A stretch of DNA of 64,000 nucleotides from NCBI GenBank assembly GCA_963855995.1, contig OY979726.1, positions 7,230,701 through 7,294,700 on the forward strand, read 5' to 3'. The stretch comes from Muricea muricata. Its lineage: Eukaryota > Cnidaria > Anthozoa > Malacalcyonacea > Plexauridae. The position numbers were made by a program, and so were the translations under genes. Every line of letters starts with the position of its first letter. Position 1 is the first letter of the stretch. Of this stretch, positions 55,159-64,000 are shown in pieces. The notes under the pieces were generated by a model. The model was not told the origin of the DNA, did not search any database, and saw only the letters and a program-made list of their open reading frames with translations.

Positions 55159-58100
55159 TGTGCTCAACTCGTTCTTTTTAGCACTCAAAACATCATTTTA
55201 AGCTCTAAAACGTCGCCGTGATCGATTTGAGACGGATATTTTTAGTTTGCAGTCTGAGCATGTTTTTACGCTCAAATCGCTTCGAGAACGCCTAAAACGC
55301 GACTTTGATGATTGTAAGAACGTTTCTTTTCAGTCTCAAAGCATGTTGTAGGTTTCTCATTTCAACATGCTATTTTGCTGATGTCGATAGTTTGAGCGCC
55401 GAAAACGTGATTGCGGACTTGCTAAGTTCTCCAATTTCGATTTAGAATCTGTCTTTTAGATACGCGATTTCAATATATCATTGGGCTCAACTCGTTCATT
55501 TTAGCACTCAAAACATCATTTTAAGCTCTAAAACGTCGCCGTGATCGATTTGAGACGGATATTTTTAGTTGGCAGTCCGAGCATGTTTTTACGCTCAAAT
55601 CGCTTCCAGAACGCCTAAAACGCGATTTTGATGATTGTAAGAACTTTTTTTTTCAGTCTCAAAGCATGTTGTAGGTTTCTCATTTCAACATGCTATTTTG
55701 CTGATGTCGATAGTTAAGCGCCGAAAACGTGATTCCGGACTTGCTAAGTTCTCCAATTTCGATTTAGAAGCTGTCTTTTAGGTCCGCGCTTGCAATATAT
55801 CATTGGGCTCAACTCGTTCATTTTAGCACTCAAAATCTTAATTTTAAGCTCTAAAACGTCGCCGTGATCGATTTGAGACGGATATTTTTAGTTTGCAGTC
55901 CGCGCATGTTTTTACGCTCAAATCGCTTAGAGAACGCCTAAAACGCGATTTTGATTATTGTAAGAGCGTTTCTTTTCAGTCTCAATGCACGTTGTAGGTT
56001 TCTAATTTCAACATGCTATTTTGCTGATGTCGATAGTTTGAGCGCCGAAAACATGATTGCGGACATGCTAAGTTTTCCAATTTCGATTTAGAAGCTGTCT
56101 TTTAGATACGCGATTGCTATATATCATTGTGCTCAACTCGTTCTTTTTAGCATTCAAAACATCATTTTAAGCTCTAAAACGTCGCCGTGATCGATTTGAG
56201 ACGGATATTTTTAGTTTGCAGTCTGAGCATGTTTTTACTCTCAAATCGCTTCGAGAACGCCTAAAACGCGATTTTGATGATTGTAAGAGCGTTTCTTTTC
56301 AGTGTCAAAGCATGTGGTAGGTTTCTCATTTCAACATGCTATTTTGCTGATGTCGATAGTTTGAGCGCCGAAAACGTGATTGCGGACTTGCTAAGTTCTC
56401 CAATTTCGATTTAGAAGCTGTCTTTTAGGTCCGCGATTGCAATATATCATTGGGCTCAACTCGTTCATTTTAGCACTCAAAACATAATTTTTTACTCTAA
56501 AACGTCGCCGTGATCGATTTGAGACGGCAATTTTTAGTTGGCAGTCCGAGCATGTTTTTACGCTCAAATCGCTTCCAGAACGCCTAAAACGCGATTTTGA
56601 TGATTGTAAGTGCGTTTCTTTTCAGTGTCAATGCATGTTGTAGGTTTCTCATTTCAACATGCTATTTTGCTGATGTCGACAGTTTGAGCGCCTTAAACGT
56701 GATTGCGGACTTGCTAAGTTCTCCAATTTCGATTTAGAAGCTGTCTTTTAGGTCCGCGATTGCAATATATCATTGGGCTCAACTCGTTCATTTTAGCACT
56801 CAAAACATCATTTTAAGCTCTAAAACGTCGCCGTGATCGATTTGAGACGGCAATTATTGTTGGAAGTCCGAGCATTTTTTTACGCTCAAATCGCTTCGAG
56901 AACGCCTAAAACGCGATTTTGATTATTGTAAGAGCGTTTCTTTTCAGTCTCAATGCACGTTGTAGGTTTCTAATTTCAAGATGCTATTTTGCTGATGTCG
57001 ATAGTTTGAGCGCCGAAAACATCATTGCGGACATGCTAAGTTCTCCAATTTCGATTTAGAAGCTGTCTTTTAGATACGCGATTTCAATATATCATTGTGC
57101 TCAACTCGTTCTTATTAGCACTCAAAACATCATTTTAAGATCTAAAACGTCGCCGTGATTGATTTGAGACGGCAATTTTTAGTTGGCACTCCAAGCATGT
57201 TTTTACGCTCAAGTCGCTTCCAGAACGCCTAAAACGCGATTTTGATGATTGTAAGAACGTTTCTTTTCAGTCTCAAAGCATGTTGTAGGTTTCTCATTTC
57301 AACATGCTATTTTGCTGATGTCGATAGTTTGAGCGCCGAAAACGTGATTGCGGACTTGCTAAGTTCTCCAATTTCGATATAGAAGCTGTCTTTTAGGTCC
57401 ACGATTGCAATATATCATTGGGCTCAACTCGTTCATTTTAGCACTCAAAACATCATTTTAAGCTCTAAAACGTCGCCGTGATCGATTTGAGACGGCAATT
57501 ATTGTTGGCAGTCCGAGCATGTTTTTACGCTCAAATCGCTTCGAGAACGCCTAAAACGCGATTTTGATTATTGTAAGAGCGTTTCTTTTCAGTCTCAATG
57601 CACGTTGTAGGTTTCTAATTTCAACATGCTATTTTGCTGATGTCGATAGTTTGAGCGCCGAAAACATGATTGCGGACATGCTAAGTTCTCCAATTTCGAT
57701 TTAGAAGCTGTCTTTTAGATACGCGATTGCTATATATCATTGTGCTCAACTCGTTCTTTTTAGCACTTAAAACATCATTTTAAGCTCTAAAACGTCGCCG
57801 TGATCGATTTGAGACGGATATTTTTAGTTTGGAGTCTGAGCATGTTTTTACGCTCAAATCGCTTCGAGAACGCCTAAAACGCGACTTTGATGATTGTAAG
57901 AGCGTTTCTTTTCAGTGTCAAAGCATGTTGTAGGTTTCTCATTTCAACATGCTATTTTGCTGATGTCGATAGTTTGAGCACCGAAAACGTGATTGCGGAC
58001 TTGCTAAGTTCTCCAATTTCGATTTAGAAGCTGTCTTTTAGGTCCGCGATTGCAATATATCATTGGGCTCAACTCGTTCATTTTAGCACTCAAAACATCA

Positions 58101-61100
58101 TTTTAAGCTCTAAAACGTCGCCGTGATCGATTTGAGACGGCAATTTTTAGTTGGCAGTCCGAGCATGTTTTTACGCTCAAATCGCTTCCAGAACGCCTAA
58201 AACGCGATCTTGATGATTGTAAGAGCGTTTCTTTTCAGTGTCAATGCATGTTGTAGGTTTCTCATTTCAACATGCTATTTTGCTGATGTCGATAGTTTGA
58301 GCGCCTTAAACGTGATTGCGGACTTGCTAAGTTCTCCAATTTCGATATAGAAGCTGTCTTTTAGGTCCACGATTGCAATATATCATTGGGCTCAACTCGT
58401 TCATTTTAGCACTCAAAACATCATTTTAAGCTCTAAAACGTCGCCGTGATCGATTTGAGACGGCAATTATTGTTGGAAGTCCGAGCATTTTTTTACGCTC
58501 AAATCGCTTCGAGAACGCCTAAAACGCGATTTTGATTATTGTAAGAGCGTTTCTTTTCAGTCTCAATGCACGTTGTAGGTTTCTAATTTCAACATGCTAT
58601 TTTGCTGATGTCGATAGTTTGAGCGCCGAAAACATCATTGCGGACATGCTAAGTTCTCCAATTTCGATTTAGAAGCTGTCTTTTAGATACGCGATTTCAA
58701 TATATCATTGTGCTAAACTCGTTCTTATTAGCACTCAAAACATCATTTTAAGATCTAAAACGTCGCCGTGATCGATTTGAGACGGCAATTTTTAGTTGGC
58801 ACTCCGAGCATGTTTTTACGCTCAAGTCGCTTCCAGAACGCCTAAAATGCAATTTTGATGATTGTAAGAACGTTTCTTTTCAGTGTCAAAGCATGTTGTA
58901 GGTTTCTCATTTCAATATGCTATTTTGCTGATGTCGATAGTTTGAGCGCCTTAAACGTGATTGCGGACTTGCTAAGTTCTCCAATTTCGATATAGAAGCT
59001 GTCTTTTAGGTCCACGATTGCAATATATCATTGGGCTCAACTCGTTCATTTTAGCACTCAAAACATCATTTTAAGCTCTAAAACGTCGCCGTGATCGATT
59101 TGAGACGGCAATTATTGTTGGAAGTCCGAGCATTTTTTTACGCTCAAATCGCTTCGAGAACGCCTAAAACGCGATTTTGATTATTGTAAGAGCGTTTCTT
59201 TTCAGTCTCAATGCACGTTGTAGGTTTCTAATTTCAACATGCTATTTTGCTGATGTCGATAGTTTGAGCGCCGAAAACATCATTGCGGACATGCTAAGTT
59301 CTCCAATTTCGATTTAGAAGCTGTCTTTTAGATACGCGATTTCAATATATCATTGTGCTAAACTCGTTCTTATTAGCACTCAAAACATCATTTTAAGATC
59401 TAAAACGTCGCCGTGATCGATTTGAGACGGCAATTTTTAGTTGGCACTCCGAGCATGTTTTTACGCTCAAGTCGCTTCCAGAACGCCTAAAATGCAATTT
59501 TGATGATTGTAAGAACGTTTCTTTTCAGTGTCAAAGCATGTTGTAGGTTTCTCATTTCAATATGCTATTTTGCTGATGTCGATAGTTTGAGCGCCTTAAA
59601 CGTGATTGCGGACTTGCTAAGTTCTCCAATTTCGATATAGAAGCTGTCTTTTAGGTCCACGATTGCAATATATCATTGGGCTCAACTCGTTCATTTTAGC
59701 ACTCAAAACATCATTTTAAGCTCTAAAACGTCGCCGTGATCGATTTGAGACGGCAATTATTGTTGGAAGTCCGAGCATTTTTTTACGCTCAAATCGCTTC
59801 GAGAACGCCTAAAACGCGATTTTGATTATTGTAAGAGCGTTTCTTTTCAGTCTCAATGCACGTTGTAGGTTTCTAATTTCAACATGCTATTTTGCTGATG
59901 TCGATAGTTTGAGCGCCGAAAACATCATTGCGGACATGCTAAGTTCTCCAATTTCGATTTAGAAGCTGTCTTTTAGATACGCGATTTCAATATATCATTG
60001 TGCTAAACTCGTTCTTATTAGCACTCAAAACATCATTTTAAGATCTAAAACGTCGCCGTGATCGATTTGAGACGGATATTTTTAGTTGGCACTCCGAGCA
60101 TGTTTTTACGCTCAAGTCGCTTCCAGAACGCCTAAAACGCAATTTTGATGATTGTAAGAACGTTTCTTTTCAGTGTCAAAGCATGTTGTAGGTTTCTCAT
60201 TTCAACATGCTATTTTGCTGATGTCGATAGTTTGAGCGCCGAAAACGTGATTGCGGACTTGCTAAGTTCTCCAATTTCGATTTAGAAGCTGTCTTTTAGG
60301 TCCGCGCTTGCAATATATCATTGGGCTCAACTCGTTCATTTTAGCACTCAAAACATCATTTTAAGCTCTAAAACGTCGCCGTGATCGATTTGAGACGGCA
60401 ATTATTGTTGGAAGTCCGAGCATTTTTTTACGCTCAAATCGCTTCGAGAACGCCTAAAACGCGATTTTGATTATTGTAAGAGCGTTTCTTTTCAGTCTCA
60501 ATGCACGTTGTAGGTTTCTAATTTCAACATGCTATTTTGCTGATGTCGATAGTTTGAGCGCCGAAAACATCATTGCGGACATGCTAAGTTCTCCAATTTC
60601 GATTTTGAAGCTGTCTTTTAGATACGCGATTTCAATATATCATTGTGCTAAACTCGTTCTTATTAGCACTCAAAACATCATTTTAAGATCTAAAACGTCG
60701 CCGTGATCGATTTGAGACGGCAATTTTTAGTTGGCACTCCGAGCATGTTTTTACGCTCAAGTCGCTTCCAGAACGCCTAAAACGCAATTTTGATGATTGT
60801 AAGAACGTTTCTTTTCAGTCTCAAAGCATGTTGTAGGTTTCTCATTTCAACATGCTATTTTGCTGATGTCGATAGTTTGAGCGCCTTAAACGTGATTGCG
60901 GACTTGCTAAGTTCTCCAATTTCGATATAGAAGCTGTCTTTTAGGTCCACGATTGCAATATATCATTGGGCTCAACTCGTTCATTTTAGCACTCAAAACA
61001 TCATTTTAAGCTCTAAAACGTCGCCGTGATCGATTTGAGACGGCAATTATTGTTGGAAGTCCGAGCATTTTTTTACGCTCAAATCGCTTCGAGAACGCCT

Positions 61101-64000
61101 AAAACGCGATTTTGATTATTGTAAGAGCGTTTCTTTTCAGTCTCAATGCACGTTGTAGGTTTCTAATTTCAACATGCTATTTTGCTGATGTCGATAGTTT
61201 GAGCGCCGAAAACATCATTGCGGACATGCTAAGTTCTCCAATTTCGATTTAGAAGCTGTCTTTTAGATACGCGATTTCAATATATCATTGTGCTAAACTC
61301 GTTCTTATTAGCACTCAAAACATCATTTTAAGATCTAAAACGTCGCCGTGATCGATTTGAGACGGCAGTTTTTAGTTGGCACTCCGAGCATGTTTTTACG
61401 CTCAAGTCGCTTCCAGAACGCCTAAAACGCAATTTTGATGATTGTAAGAACGTTTCTTTTCAGTGTCAAAGCATGTTGTAGGTTTCTCATTTCAACATGC
61501 TATTTTGCTGATGTCGATAGTTTGAGCGCCGAAAACGTGATTGCGGACTTGCTAAGTTCTCCAATTTCGATTTAGAAGCTGTCTTTTAGGTCCGCGCTTG
61601 CAATATATCATTGGGCTCAACTCGTTCATTTTAGCACTCAAAACATCATTTTAAGCTCTAAAACGTCGCAGTGATCGATTTGAGACGGCAATTTTTAGTT
61701 GGAAGTCCGAGCATGTTTTTACGCTCAAATCGCTTCGAGAACGCCTAAAACGCGATTTTGATTATTGTAAGAGCGTTTCTTTTCAGTCTCAATGCACGTT
61801 GTAGGTTTCTAATTTCAACATGCTATTTTGCTGATGTCGATAGTTTGAGCGCCGAAAACATGATTGCGGACATGCTAAGTTCTCCAATTTCGATTTAGAA
61901 GCTGTCTTTCAGATACGCGATTGCTATATATCATTGTGCTCAACTCGTTCTTTTTAGCACTCAAAACATCATTTTAAGCTCTAAAACGTCGCCGTGATCG
62001 ATTTGAGACGGATATTTTTAGTTTGGAGTCTGAGCATGTTTTTACGCTCAAATCGCTTCGAGAACGCCTAAAACGCGACTTTGATGATTGTAAGAGCGTT
62101 TCTTTTCAGTGTCAAAGCATGTTGTAGGTTTCTCATTTCAACATGCTATTTTGCTGATGTCGATAGTTTGAGCGCCTTAAACGTGATTGCGGACTTGCTA
62201 AGTTCTCCAATTTCGATTTAGAAGCTGTCTTTTAGGTCCACGATTGCAATATATCATTGGGCTCAACTCGTTCATTTTAGCACTCAAAACATCATTTTAA
62301 GCTCTAAAACGTCGCCGTGATCGATTTGAGACGGCAATTATTGTTGGAAGTCCGAGCATTTTTTTACGCTCAAATCGCTTCGAGAACGCCTAAAACGCGA
62401 TTTTGATTATTGTAAGAGCGTTTCTTTTCAGTCTCAATGCACGTTGTAGGTTTCTAATTTCAACATGCTATTTTGCTGATGTCGATAGTTTGAGCGCCGA
62501 AAACATGATTGCGGACATGCTAAGTTCTCCAATTTCGATTTAGAAGCTGTCTTTTAGATACGCGATTGCTATATATCATTGTGCTCAACTCGTTCTTTTT
62601 AGCACTCAAAACATCATTTTAAGCTCTAAAACGTCGCCGTGATCGATTTGAGACGGATATTTTTAGTTTGGAGTCTGAGCATGTTTTTACGCTCAAATCG
62701 CTTCGAGAACGCCTAAAACGCGACTTTGATGATTGTAAGAGCGTTTCTTTTCAGTGTCAAAGCATGTTGTAGGTTTCTCATTTCAACATGCTATTTTGCT
62801 GATGTCGATAGTTTGAGCACCGAAAACGTGATTGCGGACTTGCTAAGTTCTCCAATTTCGATTTAGAAGCTGTCTTTTAGGTCCGCGATTGCAATATATC
62901 ATTGGGCTCAACTCGTTCATTTTAGCACTCAAAACATCATTTTAAGCTCTAAAACGTCGCCGTGATCGATTTGAGACGGCAATTATTGTTGGAAGTCCGA
63001 GCATTTTTTTACGCTCAAATCGCTTCGAGAACGCCTAAAACGCGATTTTGATTATTGTAAGAGCGTTTCTTTTCAGTCTCAATGCACGTTGTAGGTTTCT
63101 AATTTCAACATGCTATTTTGCTGATGTCGATAGTTTGAGCGCCGAAAACATCATTGCGGACATGCTAAGTTCTCCAATTTCGATTTAGAAGCTGTCTTTT
63201 AGATACGCGATTTCAATATATCATTGTGCTAAACTCGTTCTTATTAGCACTCAAAACATCATTTTAAGATCTAAAACGTCGCCGTGATCGATTTGAGACG
63301 GCAATTTTTAGTTGGCACTCCGAGCATGTTTTTACGCTCAAGTCGCTTCCAGAACGCCTAAAACGCAATTTTGATGATTGTAAGAACGTTTCTTTTCAGT
63401 GTCAAAGGATGTTGTAGGTTTCTCATTTCAACATGCTATTTTGCTGATGTCGATAGTTTGAGCGCCGAAAACGTGATTGCGGACTTGCTAAGTTCTCCAA
63501 TTTCGATTTAGAAGCTGTCTTTTAGGTCCGCGCTTCCAATATATCATTGGGCTCAACTCGTTCATTTTAGCACTCAAAACATCATTTTAAGCTCTAAAAC
63601 GTCGCAGTGATCGATTTGAGACGGCAATTTTTAGTTGGCAGTCCGAGCATGTTTTTACGCTCAAATCGCTTCGAGAACGCCTAAAACGCGATTTTGATTA
63701 TTGTAAGAGCGTTTCTTTTCAGTCTCAATGCACGTTGTAGGTTTCTAATTTCAACATGCTATTTTGCTGATGTCGATAGTTTGAGCGCCGAAAACATGAT
63801 TGCGGACATGCTAAGTTCTCCAATTTCGATTTAGAAGCTGTCTTTTAGATACGCGATTGCTATATATCATTGTGCTCAACTCGTTCTTTTTAGCACTCAA
63901 AACATCATTTTAAGCTCTAAAACGTCGCCGTGATCGATTTGAGACGGATATTTTTAGTTTGGAGTCTGAGCATGTTTTTACGCTCAAATCGCTTCGAGAA
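55154..64000 (+). repeat. Satellite array, segment 5 (to the window edge)
   Basis: Monomers continue to the end of the window without interruption. 55154-62816 completes super-unit copy 2. 60225-62806 is a third occurrence of the passage that follows the fold-back element (22199-24780) and of 42179-44760, so a third super-unit begins here. From 62816 it takes its own path, with a repeat of the CGCAGTGATC monomer 1935 bp after 61667. No gene is present; the 79-codon frame at 60467 is satellite. Confidence 0.96.
60225..60232. other. Empty target site for the fold-back element
   Basis: CGATAGTT occurs once here, in a monomer whose left part shares the combination GATATTTTTAGTTGGCACTCC and CGCAATTTTGATG with the left flank at 16240-16394, and whose right part matches 22207 onward. 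A second uninterrupted version is at 42179-42186. Confidence 0.85.

Larger units (their letters stand above)
45586..62816 (+). repeat. Super-unit copy 2 (partner of 24960-44770)
   Basis: It carries the second retrotransposon at the same monomer position. Relative to copy 1 it lacks the extra monomer near 29.7 kb, keeps the TTAGAGAACG monomer (near 55.9 kb) lost in copy 1, has one additional dimer (the rare word TTTCAATATGC occurs at 58913 and 59558), and lacks five dimers (3225 bp, corresponding to 39196-42421). Confidence 0.9.

Overview
This window is eukaryotic, AT-rich, repeat-dominated DNA, most likely from an invertebrate metazoan. A cnidarian is my guess, not a result. The evidence is a long head-to-tail satellite array carrying a CR1/L2-like non-LTR retrotransposon with ORF1 and ORF2, a Penelope-like element with a GIY-YIG domain, a pipsqueak/CENP-B type transposase remnant, spliced reading frames with GT..AG introns, and no bacterial-type operons. 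I see no intact ordinary host gene.

About 45 kb (1-6020, 10002-16394, 22199-30365, 34851-50668, 55154-64000) is one satellite family with a 322-323 bp monomer, roughly 140 copies, all in the same orientation. Two monomer types (A and B) alternate to give a 645 bp dimer. In places subtypes give a 1290 bp tetramer. Dimers and tetramers are embedded in a super-unit of about 18-20 kb: 22199-24780, 42179-44760 and 60225-62806 are the same passage three times, and 24960-44770 repeats as 45586-62816.

Four insertions interrupt the satellite. (1) 6021-10001 is a DNA transposon with CACTGCAAAAAA ends and a TA target duplication. It has dense subterminal motif clusters, a frameshifted transposase N-terminus and a three-exon gene fragment with a polyadenylation signal. 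(2) 16395-22198 is a 5.8 kb fold-back element with an 8 bp target duplication, a 164 bp tandem repeat and long inverted arms. Nested inside it is a Penelope-like retroelement in head-to-head arrangement, itself hit by a small MITE-like insert. (3) and (4) 30366-34850 and 50669-55153 are two nearly identical copies of one non-LTR retrotransposon with intact ORF1 and ORF2. They share the same target duplication at the same place in the super-unit, so they come from one insertion later copied by array amplification.

Insertion-free versions of every target site are present elsewhere in the array: 11940, 26144 and 46770 for element 1; 42179 and 60225 for element 2; 2808 for the retrotransposon. 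This allows boundaries to be read to the base and several gains and losses of single monomers to be given a direction. The only genes that look functional are the retrotransposon ORFs. ORF2 lacks an upstream ATG and overlaps ORF1 in the -1 frame, and ORF1 begins exactly at the junction with the satellite.
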